A DNA stretch of 7,284 bases, from the NCBI GenBank assembly GCA_946482295.1, contig CAMLRB010000180.1:1-7284 (forward strand), given 5' to 3'. Source of the DNA: an uncultured Bacteriovorax sp. Lineage in GTDB: Bacteria > Bdellovibrionota > Bacteriovoracia > Bacteriovoracales > Bacteriovoracaceae. This document shows, in pieces, positions 1 to 5,409 of this stretch. The position numbers and the translations under genes were made by a program. Position 1 is the first letter of the stretch. The number at the start of each line of letters is the position of its first letter. The notes beneath the pieces were generated by a model that was not told the origin of the DNA, made no database searches, and saw only the letters and a program-made list of their open reading frames with translations.

Positions 1-191
1 TAAGATTTTCCATTGCATCTGAAAAGAAAGTTCCTGCCTATGTTGTTTTCAGTGATCGCTCGCTGCAGGACATGTGTGCTCTACAACCAAGAGACCCCTC
101 AGAATTTTTACTCGTTCATGGTGTTGGACAAAATAAACTCGAAAATTATGGGAAAGAGTTTCTCGCGGTGATTGGAAAGTTTACGTCTTAA
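1..191 (+). CDS. recQ: ATP-dependent DNA helicase RecQ, C-terminal end (HRDC domain), partial
   Basis: This is the 3' end of a gene that enters from the left edge; the frame runs from base 3 to the TAA at 189-191 (62 visible residues). The translation contains SEKKVPAYVVFSDRSLQDM, then LQPRD, then HGVGQNKLENYGKEFL. This is the HRDC domain as it appears at the very C terminus of RecQ, including the GVG..KLE.YG helix-hairpin-helix-like turn. In RecQ the HRDC domain helps bind DNA and resolve structured substrates, while the helicase and zinc/winged-helix domains lie upstream, outside the window. RNase D also carries HRDC domains, but the wording here (VPAYVVFSD) and the stop a few residues after the domain fit RecQ better. 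The gene's last 84 bp are also read on the opposite strand by the acetyltransferase gene. Confidence 0.82.
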   Translation, partial: RFSIASEKKVPAYVVFSDRSLQDMCALQPRDPSEFLLVHGVGQNKLENYGKEFLAVIGKFTS

Positions 192-692
192 TTTTTTTTC
201 TAGCACAATCGTTTCGCATTTTATGGTTCCTTCACTGTAGGGAACTCGTCTGCCAGTTTCTACGAATCCTAATTTTTTCCAAAAAGGTAGAACTTTACTA
301 TTTGTTTCGAGAACTCCAATCCGAGCAGTATTGATTTCCGGCCAAGATAAGCACAGGTTCTCGATCAGAGAGTAAGCTTCTTTTCCCAAACCGATTCCAT
401 GAAATTTTTCAGATAGTATTAGGAGTCCTATCATCGCAGTGGTGTTCGTTGGATGGCCTCTGATGACATCTGCACAGCCAATCATTTCTTTATTAAGGAA
501 AATTCCCTGAACAAATTTTTCTGCATAAGTCTTATCAGGCGGTAGGGCCGTGAATAAATTTTGAGCTTCATTTGCTGACGGTAGATTTCCAGAACTTTTT
601 AAAGAGTAATCGGGAGCGCTTTCCAGAACTAGCTGGAGATCACGCCTTTCTTTTTCATTACCTTTTAATTGAATAGTTTCTAATTTGTGCAT
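108..692 (-). CDS. GNAT-family N-acetyltransferase
   Basis: Predicted acetyl-CoA-dependent N-acetyltransferase of 194 aa if it starts at the ATG at 692-690; the substrate is unknown. Residues 97-103 (FHGIGLG) match the acetyl-CoA pyrophosphate loop (R/Q-x-x-G-x-G/A), followed by helix KEAYSLIENL. Residues 131-143 (NSKVLPFWKKLGF) are the usual C-terminal GNAT signature with the FW..LGF strand turn. The frame is open back to a TTG at 785, but a candidate promoter (757-785) overlaps that codon, so it is probably not transcribed. ATG 737 is an alternative start. ATG 692 is preferred because family-like sequence begins there (MHKLETIQLK), although no clear SD precedes any of them. The family-like part ends at VLEKKL (163-168). 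About 26 more residues follow, encoded opposite the end of recQ, after a run of eight A on the coding strand (199-192). Confidence 0.75.
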   Translation of the reverse strand: MHKLETIQLKGNEKERRDLQLVLESAPDYSLKSSGNLPSANEAQNLFTALPPDKTYAEKFVQGIFLNKEMIGCADVIRGHPTNTTAMIGLLILSEKFHGIGLGKEAYSLIENLCLSWPEINTARIGVLETNSKVLPFWKKLGFVETGRRVPYSEGTIKCETIVLEKKLRRKLSNHREKLFPIIFEFILSNTMNE

Positions 693-756
693 GAAAAAAT
701 ATAAGTTGATTCGCTCTTTTGTGTCCAGCCTCACCATTTTTAAATGAAATTTTAAT

Positions 757-785
757 AGGATAGATTTTTTTGATCTCTGCCTCAA
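757..785 (-). promoter_or_regulatory. Candidate sigma70-type promoter for the acetyltransferase gene
   Basis: On the minus strand, TTGAGG (785-780) and TATCCT (762-757) are separated by 17 bp. Each hexamer matches its consensus at 4 of 6 bases. Transcription would start near 750, leaving a leader of about 58 nt to ATG 692 or about 13 nt to ATG 737. It was found by eye only. Confidence 0.35.
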
Positions 786-796
786 TTGTATTGTTG

Positions 797-810
797 CCTC
801 TCAAGAGGAA
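797..810 (+). promoter_or_regulatory. Ribosome binding site inside a short palindrome, transposase-like gene
   Basis: The AAGAGGAA at 803-810 is a good Shine-Dalgarno sequence 5 nt before ATG 816 and decides that start over the upstream TTG at 786. Its GAGG (805-808) is the right arm of CCTC-TCAA-GAGG (797-808), so the mRNA could fold back and cover the site. SD-masking hairpins are known to hold down transposase translation in IS200-type elements. That this palindrome does the same is inference, and the stem is only 4-5 bp. Confidence 0.5.
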
Positions 811-815
811 TACGA

Positions 816-1367
816 ATGAAAAAGAAAATACGAAAAAACACTCAATTTTCGATGATTAATTTTAAAGGGGCCGGAAGACGCAGAGTTCATGACCCTGGAA
901 TTGCGCATAGACGACGACCATTCCTGAAAAGAGCAAGCTCGCTTCACCTCACTATAAAAGTGAAATCAATTAAGGCAGAGATGAAAAATAAAGCAGTTCT
1001 TAGCATGCTTAAAAAAGCAATTTTCAATGCAAGGAAGAAAGGATTGAGAATCATTCATTTTTCTCTGGAATATGATCATGTTCATTTGTTAGTTGAAGCC
1101 GCTGATAATGTAGAACTGGGAAAAGGAATGCAGTCTTTTGGAGTAACCTTATCCAAGGCGATCAATCGTATGCGGAAAATGAAAGGAACAGTTTATAAGC
1201 ATCGCTACCATTTTAGGCAGATCTCATCTTCGAGGGAGCTGAAGTATGTAATGAAGTACATATTTTCGAATGGAGTAAAACACGGGACAGCGAAAACGAT
1301 CATTAATCCGTTTAATTCGATTAGGGCAGAGATGAAGTCCTATTTGTTTTACAACAAGAAAATTTAA
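816..1367 (+). CDS. Y1_Tnp (HUH) transposase-like protein, RAYT/IS200-related
   Basis: A 183-aa single-domain protein of the Y1 transposase superfamily (IS200/IS605 TnpA and REP-associated tyrosine transposases). These enzymes nick and join single-stranded DNA at hairpins through a 5'-phosphotyrosine. The HUH motif is H88-V-H90 inside SLEYDHVHLLVEA. The probable nucleophile is Tyr148 in VMKYIFSNGVKHG, the position of the usual YI..NPV helix. Residues 126-133 (VYKHRYHF) match the RAYT-type strand before it. The N terminus is basic (RRR at 21-23 and HRRR at 31-34) and leads into the first strand (SLHLTIKVKS), as is common in chromosomal single-copy relatives. The start is ATG 816, chosen by its SD at 803-810; the upstream TTG at 786 would place the SD inside the gene. 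No tnpB, IS ends or target duplication are seen nearby, so it may be a resident RAYT-like gene rather than an active insertion sequence. Confidence 0.82.
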   Translation: MKKKIRKNTQFSMINFKGAGRRRVHDPGIAHRRRPFLKRASSLHLTIKVKSIKAEMKNKAVLSMLKKAIFNARKKGLRIIHFSLEYDHVHLLVEAADNVELGKGMQSFGVTLSKAINRMRKMKGTVYKHRYHFRQISSSRELKYVMKYIFSNGVKHGTAKTIINPFNSIRAEMKSYLFYNKKI

Positions 1368-1385
1368 ATTGATTTTGAGCTGATT

Positions 1386-1413
1386 AAGCTTTTAGATCAG
1401 TGCAAGCTTTTTT
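1386..1413 (+). terminator. Possible weak rho-independent terminator after the transposase-like gene
   Basis: Two copies of AAGCTT (1386-1391 and 1404-1409), which are self-complementary, can pair as a 6-bp stem with a 12-nt loop. A run of T follows (1408-1413, partly in the stem). A competing hairpin is CTGAT (1380-1384) with ATCAG (1396-1400). The GC content is low, so the strength is doubtful. Confidence 0.35.
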
Positions 1414-1424
1414 ATAAAGGAATT

Positions 1425-1451
1425 GAGTTCAGTTAACAGTGGCCCGAACTC
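1425..1451. repeat. Imperfect palindrome GAGTTC-N15-GAACTC in the intergenic region
   Basis: GAGTTC (1425-1430) and GAACTC (1446-1451) are perfect inverted 6-mers around a 15-nt loop that contains GTTAAC. The repeat lies between the ends of the transposase-like gene and the convergent minus-strand gene. Neither side has a convincing T run, so it is not a classic terminator. It could be a structured 3' end, a REP-like palindrome or chance. Confidence 0.3.
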
Positions 1452-1477
1452 GTTTAAAATATATTTGCGTTTACGGG

Positions 1478-2221
1478 CTACTCTTTCTCCGAGAGATCAT
1501 TGAGGTATTTAATCTGAATTTTCGTCCCATCATCCGTCCGAATCATGTAAGGAATAGCGCCGTGCTGGGAGAGAAAGATTTTGATGTGCGGAGGCTCTTT
1601 AATATTCTTGAAGTCAGTACCTTCATCATACATTTTGTATTGAGTGGCCTGAACGGATTGACCATCAATCATAATTTTTTCAGTTGTTAAACCTGCACGT
1701 TCCAGAATGACGTTTTTGAAGAGCGGTGATTCTTTATAGTCCCATTGATTGTTACCGACGAGAATGTTGAAAGAGTTTTTACCGCTGGCATCGAATTTTT
1801 TTGAACGCATAAAAAGCATTGAGCTTGCCGCTGTGGGAGTTGCAATGTGATACTTTGGAGCAGTCGCAATTTCTTCTGATGCATCTTCATTTTTTTTATT
1901 GATAAATTTATAGGCAAGGTGATTTCGGCGAGAATTGTATTCGTAAGTTTCTCGCGTCGATTCTTTCCCCATGACTTTTTCAACCATAACATACAGAGGA
2001 ATGTATTCTTTATTCACGATATATTCGACATGGAGATTGAGAATCTCGCCAGTTGTTACTTTGACGATGGCCTCTGAAATGTAATGTAAGCTTTGTTCTT
2101 TTTTATCGCGGTACACATCAAAGAGTTCTTCGGCATAAATATTTTCATTTCGATAATAGTTGAAGGCCCCACGATAAATCTTGTCTTCTTTTTTATAAGC
2201 TTTGCTTGTCCACATTTGCAT
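1478..2221 (-). CDS. Hypothetical protein, 247 aa, function not recognised
   Basis: I do not recognise this protein. It is hydrophilic and Lys/Glu/Tyr-rich. No signal peptide, lipobox or membrane segment is visible, so it is probably cytoplasmic unless the start is wrong. Much of it looks like alternating beta strands: residues 42-82 (EQSLHYISEAIVKV, then LHVEYIV, then IPLYVMVEKV) and the C-terminal part IKIFLSQHGAIPYMIRTDDGTK with IQIKYL. Residues 151-161 (FNILVGNNQWD) and 180-196 (TEKIMIDGQSVQATQYK) look like further strand-turn pieces. The layout loosely recalls DUF3108/DUF6134-type beta proteins, but I cannot confirm any family. The start at ATG 2221 lacks a good SD; ATG 2215 (residue 3) is equally possible. 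The stop is TAG at 1480-1478. It is divergent from the membrane-protein operon and convergent with the transposase-like gene. Confidence 0.7.
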   Translation of the reverse strand: MQMWTSKAYKKEDKIYRGAFNYYRNENIYAEELFDVYRDKKEQSLHYISEAIVKVTTGEILNLHVEYIVNKEYIPLYVMVEKVMGKESTRETYEYNSRRNHLAYKFINKKNEDASEEIATAPKYHIATPTAASSMLFMRSKKFDASGKNSFNILVGNNQWDYKESPLFKNVILERAGLTTEKIMIDGQSVQATQYKMYDEGTDFKNIKEPPHIKIFLSQHGAIPYMIRTDDGTKIQIKYLNDLSEKE

Positions 2222-2242
2222 ACATTCATTTTAATGAAGAGT

Positions 2243-2271
2243 TTGATTATGTGAAAGCTAAAAGATATTCT
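2243..2271 (+). promoter_or_regulatory. Candidate sigma70-type promoter of the membrane protein-methyltransferase-YchJ operon
   Basis: TTGATT (2243-2248) and TATTCT (2266-2271) are spaced by exactly 17 bp, each with 4 of 6 consensus matches. A start near 2278 would give a leader of about 35 nt holding the SD AGGAG at 2302-2306. Confidence 0.45.
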
Positions 2272-2312
2272 ATGAGTCCATTACTCAAGTTCTCACTGCC
2301 TAGGAGAAAAGA

Positions 2313-2675
2313 ATGATTTCTTATGAAACGTACAAGATTCTGCATTTGTTTACCCTTTTCATGCTCATCAGTTCAGTAGGTGTTGTGATTGGTGAAGGAC
2401 GTTGGATTCCCAACCGAACTTTCAAAATTGTAGTTGGAGTTTTAAGTTTCCTCGCTTTTGTAGCGGGTATGGGACTCATTGCACGCCTGGGCTTTAAACA
2501 TACAGAACCATTCCCGGCATGGATTTGGGTGAAAATGATCGCCTGGGTAACTTTGAATGCCATCATTATTGGTGTTTTCAAATATCAAAGTAAACAAGCA
2601 AAGTTTCCACTTACTGTTGCGGCCATCGCCGTCATTCTTGCGGCCATCATCGCTGCAGTGACAAAGCTGGCCTAA
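2313..2675 (+). CDS. Small integral membrane protein with four predicted helices (SirB-like in layout)
   Basis: A 120-aa protein that is almost entirely membrane-embedded. Hydrophobic stretches lie at about residues 8-27, 37-59, 69-89 and 98-117, joined by short loops with basic residues (R30, R35, K90, K94, K97). It starts with a cytosolic-looking MISYETYKILH and has His11 within or next to helix 1 and His63 in the second loop. The four-helix, 120-aa layout beginning YKxLHLF recalls the SirB and cytochrome b561/CopD-like small membrane families. The sequence alone does not show a cofactor site, so function is left open. The start is ATG 2313, with SD AGGAG 6 nt upstream (2302-2306). It is the first gene of an apparent three-gene operon; its stop is 1 nt before the methyltransferase ATG, which suggests translational coupling. 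Confidence 0.75.
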   Translation: MISYETYKILHLFTLFMLISSVGVVIGEGRWIPNRTFKIVVGVLSFLAFVAGMGLIARLGFKHTEPFPAWIWVKMIAWVTLNAIIIGVFKYQSKQAKFPLTVAAIAVILAAIIAAVTKLA

Positions 2676-2676
2676 A

Positions 2677-3318
2677 ATGGGATTTGGTAAAGAATATTGG
2701 GATAAGAACTACGCTGAGCCCGAAGAGATGGACAATATTATGAACGCCAAAGAACATGCGGCGTACATGAAGGCCATACTTGCATTGGAAAACGTCGACG
2801 TCTCAAGTGTGATTGATCTAGGTTTCGGGTTGGGCGTGCTCTTTAAAGAGGTTTTGAAGACGTTCAAGCCTTATCGCGCCCATGGACTTGAACCCAGTGA
2901 ACATCCTTATTCCATTGTGGCCAAGAAAAAAATGGCCGTCGAAAGTACTAAGCTCACCTTAGAAAATACTGATCTCGTCAGCTGGGCAAAAAAAGAATAT
3001 AAGAAAGATCGGACGTTCGACCTGGGATTATGCACTTCCGTGTTTCAATACCTGAGTGATGAAGAAATAGAATTCGTTTTGCCAATCATGGCACAAAGAA
3101 TCCGCTTCCTTTATTTCTCCGTTCCCACTAATCTAGAGCTCAAGAAACAAGTAGAGGATTTGGACTTTAAAGATGAATACGCTATTCATCGCACGAGAGA
3201 AAAATACCTGAAAATGATTCGACCGCACTTTACGTTTGTGTCGAGCCGTCTACTTGAAAGCCGCGTTCATTTTGATGAAGCGACCACACCATTTACAGAT
3301 TACTTATTTAGATTTTAG
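2677..3318 (+). CDS. Class I SAM-dependent methyltransferase
   Basis: A 213-aa Rossmann-fold methyltransferase; the methyl acceptor is unknown. The SAM-binding motif I is VIDLGFGLG (residues 45-53, canonical D/E-x-G-x-G-x-G). It is followed by an acidic residue at the end of strand 2, GLEPSE (Glu72), expected to hold the ribose hydroxyls. FDLGLCTSVFQYLSDEE (114-130) matches the later motif, where small-molecule methyltransferases have a D-x-V-x...L-x-H segment. The N-terminal GKEYWDKNYAE resembles the lead-in of many small-molecule and TPMT-like enzymes. The start is ATG 2677, directly after the upstream stop (1-nt gap), with no SD of its own beyond AGCTGG-like bases, so it probably relies on coupling. 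The stop is TAG at 3316-3318, which forms part of the next gene's SD. Confidence 0.8.
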   Translation: MGFGKEYWDKNYAEPEEMDNIMNAKEHAAYMKAILALENVDVSSVIDLGFGLGVLFKEVLKTFKPYRAHGLEPSEHPYSIVAKKKMAVESTKLTLENTDLVSWAKKEYKKDRTFDLGLCTSVFQYLSDEEIEFVLPIMAQRIRFLYFSVPTNLELKKQVEDLDFKDEYAIHRTREKYLKMIRPHFTFVSSRLLESRVHFDEATTPFTDYLFRF

Positions 3319-3327
3319 GAGATTTTC

Positions 3328-3813
3328 ATGAATCAATGTCCATGTGGAACAACACAAACGTTTGAGCAGTGCTGCGGCCCTTATATTAAAGGTACAAAAA
3401 AGGCACCTACAGCGGAAGCCCTCATGAGATCACGTTACTCAGCATTTGCTGTGAACGAACTTGATTACGTAGAAAAAACTCACCATCCTAAGACTAGAGC
3501 TGAACTCGATATGGAAGGAGTAAGATCTTGGGCCACTAACTCAGAATGGTTAGGTTTAGAGATTCGCGCGACAGAAAGAGGAAAAGAGCAAGATACTGAA
3601 GGCCAAGTTGAATTCAAGTGTAAGTTCATCTTCAATGGAGCAGAGCAAACACACCATGAATTAAGCACTTTTAAGAAAGAAAACGGCGAATGGTTTTTTG
3701 TTGATGGTTCGATGAAAAACAACACTGTTAGAAGGGCCGAGCCTAAAATTGGACGCAATGATCCGTGTAGCTGTGGCTCAGGGAAAAAAGCGAAAAAATG
3801 CTGTCTAGCGTAG
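3328..3813 (+). CDS. ychJ: YchJ-family (UPF0225) protein with two SEC-C zinc motifs
   Basis: A 161-aa protein with the full YchJ architecture. The N-terminal SEC-C-like motif is C4-x-C6-x8-C15-C16. An NTF2-like middle domain follows (about 25-135), containing the family signature [21 protein letters not shown] and a strand-rich EWLGLEI...FVDGS section. The C-terminal SEC-C motif is C147-x-C149-x8-C158-C159 inside [22 protein letters not shown] motifs bind zinc and, in SecA, help contact SecB and ribosomes. The role of YchJ itself is not settled. The start is ATG 3328, with SD TAGGAG (3316-3321) overlapping the methyltransferase stop codon, so the two genes are likely co-transcribed and coupled. 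It ends with TAG, as does its upstream neighbour, so TAG works as a stop in ordinary genes of this genome. Confidence 0.88.
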   Translation: MNQCPCGTTQTFEQCCGPYIKGTKKAPTAEALMRSRYSAFAVNELDYVEKTHHPKTRAELDMEGVRSWATNSEWLGLEIRATERGKEQDTEGQVEFKCKFIFNGAEQTHHELSTFKKENGEWFFVDGSMKNNTVRRAEPKIGRNDPCSCGSGKKAKKCCLA

Positions 3814-3859
3814 TCATTTAACGACGATTCGAACATTTCTTCCTAACGAGAAAAAAAGC

Positions 3860-3888
3860 TTAAAATTTTGGTATCTTAGATTTATATT
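3860..3888 (+). promoter_or_regulatory. Candidate upstream promoter of the sucAB operon (P1)
   Basis: TTAAAA (3860-3865) and TATATT (3883-3888) are separated by 17 bp. Transcription from it would begin near 3895 and produce a leader of about 60 nt that includes the inverted repeat at 3914-3932. It lies in AT-rich DNA, so a chance match is quite possible. Confidence 0.35.
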
Positions 3889-3907
3889 AAGGTCTCCTTT
3901 ATTTTAA

Positions 3908-3936
3908 CTGACTAAAACACTCGTCGTGTTTTTAAT
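3908..3936 (+). promoter_or_regulatory. Candidate downstream promoter of sucAB (P2) with a palindrome filling its spacer
   Basis: CTGACT (3908-3913) and TTTAAT (3931-3936) are 17 bp apart and match the consensus at 4 of 6 and 5 of 6 bases. A start near 3943 would leave a very short leader that keeps the SD AAAGG (3944-3948). The perfect inverted repeat AAAACAC-TCGTC-GTGTTTT (3914-3932) occupies the spacer exactly, which is a natural place for a dimeric regulator. The reading as an operator is inference. Confidence 0.45.
3914..3933. repeat. Perfect 7-bp inverted repeat upstream of sucA (operator, attenuator or terminator)
   Basis: AAAACAC (3914-3920) and GTGTTTT (3926-3932) are exact reverse complements around a 5-nt loop, and T's continue to 3933. 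As DNA it looks like a binding site for a dimeric repressor or activator. As RNA transcribed from the upstream promoter it would be a small hairpin followed by U's, 21 nt before the sucA ATG. The stem has only two C-G pairs, so termination would be weak. Confidence 0.5.
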
Positions 3937-3954
3937 TCCTCGCAAAGGTTGTCT

Positions 3955-5385
3955 ATGTCGAAAAATATCGATTTCTCTCATCTATCTAGTTCAGACATTA
4001 CGTTTATCGATTCTTTATATGATAGTTATCGAACGAATCCGACGTCGGTTGATGAATCATGGCAAAGATTTTTTCAAGGATTCGAATTCTCTTCTGTCGG
4101 CTTCGGAACAAGCGGAAGTACTGGCGAAGGAATTAGCGATCAAAAACTTCGCTCTGAATTTAATGTCTTCAGATTAATTCAATCATTCCGTACACGCGGA
4201 CATCTTCTTTCAGATACAAATCCTATTCGTCCTCGTCGCGATCGCAAAGCAAGAATCTCATTGGAAGAATATGGTTTATCAGAAGCTGATCGCTCGACAG
4301 TTTTTCAATGTGGAGAGTTTGTAGGATTAGGACCTGCGACACTTGATCAAATCCTTGATCACTTAAAACATATCTACTGCGGAAAAATTGGTTTCCAATA
4401 TATGCACTCAAATAACACTGACGTTCGTCGTTTTATGAGAGAGCGTATTGAATCAACAGCGAAAAATCTCGATCTTCCTCTTGAAAAGAAAAAAAGAATT
4501 CTTCAAAAATTAAATGAAGCAAACGTTTTTGAAAATTTCCTGCAAACAAAATACGTAGGACAAAAAAGATTTTCACTTGAAGGTGGAGAAGCCACAATTC
4601 CTGCACTAGACGCCATCATTAATAAAGGGGCAGAGCTTGGTGCACGTGAATTCGTTATTGGTATGGCCCACCGTGGTCGCTTAAATGTTCTCGCCAACAC
4701 TGTAGGAAAAACTTACGAATACATCTTCACTGAATTTGAAGGTGGATCAATTGAAGAACAATCAGGACATAGTGGAGACGTGAAGTACCACATGGGTTTC
4801 ACTTCAACGATCAAAACAAACAGCGGAAAAGAAGTTTTCGTTAAACTTCTTCCAAACCCATCGCACTTAGAAACTGTTGCACCAGTTGCTATCGGCTACT
4901 GTCGTGCCCTTGAAGATAATCACTACTCACAAGATCAAAGCAAAGTTATCCCTATCATTATTCACGGAGATGCAGCGGTTGCTGGTCAAGGTGTTGTGTA
5001 TGAAACAGTTCAAATGAGTAAACTCAAAGGTTACAGCGTGGGTGGATCAATCCACTTCGTCATTAACAATCAAAGTGGTTTCACAACTGATATTGAAGAC
5101 GCTCGCTCTAGTCACTACTGTGTGTCTGTTGCTAAAACTGTAGAAGCACCAATCATTCAGGTAAACGGCGATGATCCAGAAGCTGTTTTCTACGCCGTAG
5201 AACTTGCGGTTGAATTTAGACAAAAATTTAAAGAAGACATTTTCATCGATATGGTTTGTTACAGAAAGCACGGCCATAATGAAGGGGATGAACCTCGTTA
5301 TACTCAACCTACATTGTATGGACTCATCACTAAGCACAAGAATCCGAGAGAACTTTATCTCGATAAACTTCTCGCTGGTGGATAG
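3955..5385 (+). CDS. sucA: SucA N-terminal fragment (476 aa): E1 N-terminal and thiamine-diphosphate domains
   Basis: This is the product expected if the TAG is obeyed. Residues about 5-43 are the E1o N-terminal segment (FIDSLYDSYRTNPTSVDESW, then FF), which in other species anchors E1 to the E2 core. FRLIQSFRTRGHLLSD is the next conserved helix. The active-site domain has GMAHRGRLNVL with His239 (matching E. coli His260), GDVKYHMGF, NPSHLE, the cofactor/Mg signature HGDAAVAGQG (His337-Asp339) and INNQSGFTT (Asn371, Asn372). It ends with CYRKHGHNEGDEPRYTQP shortly before the stop. The fragment therefore holds the diphosphate/Mg side of the cofactor site but lacks the second transketolase-like domain that supplies the pyrimidine side across the dimer. 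Alone it should be inactive. Confidence 0.8.
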   Translation: MSKNIDFSHLSSSDITFIDSLYDSYRTNPTSVDESWQRFFQGFEFSSVGFGTSGSTGEGISDQKLRSEFNVFRLIQSFRTRGHLLSDTNPIRPRRDRKARISLEEYGLSEADRSTVFQCGEFVGLGPATLDQILDHLKHIYCGKIGFQYMHSNNTDVRRFMRERIESTAKNLDLPLEKKKRILQKLNEANVFENFLQTKYVGQKRFSLEGGEATIPALDAIINKGAELGAREFVIGMAHRGRLNVLANTVGKTYEYIFTEFEGGSIEEQSGHSGDVKYHMGFTSTIKTNSGKEVFVKLLPNPSHLETVAPVAIGYCRALEDNHYSQDQSKVIPIIIHGDAAVAGQGVVYETVQMSKLKGYSVGGSIHFVINNQSGFTTDIEDARSSHYCVSVAKTVEAPIIQVNGDDPEAVFYAVELAVEFRQKFKEDIFIDMVCYRKHGHNEGDEPRYTQPTLYGLITKHKNPRELYLDKLLAGG

Positions 5386-5409
5386 ATTAAAGCTGAACTC
5401 GCTCACGAA

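Noticed and set aside
786..815. Extending the transposase-like protein to the TTG at 786
   Set aside because: The added residues (MYCCLSRGIR) do not look like the family and would place the only good SD inside the gene.
1439..1690. An 83-codon plus-strand frame overlapping the end of the minus-strand 247-aa gene
   Set aside because: It starts at GTG without an SD, shows no family-like sequence and lies mostly antisense to a longer, better frame.
1687..1992. A second minus-strand frame (101 codons) inside the 247-aa gene
   Set aside because: It is an out-of-frame shadow. It could have signalled a frameshift, but the main frame is uninterrupted and coherent throughout.
3480..3836. A 118-codon minus-strand frame opposite ychJ
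   Set aside because: It is antisense to a gene whose motifs (two SEC-C clusters) are clear; no SD and no recognisable domain.
3926..4177. An 83-codon plus-strand frame overlapping the sucA start in another frame, considered as a leader peptide
   Set aside because: It begins at a GTG inside the palindrome without an SD, and most of it lies within conserved sucA codons.
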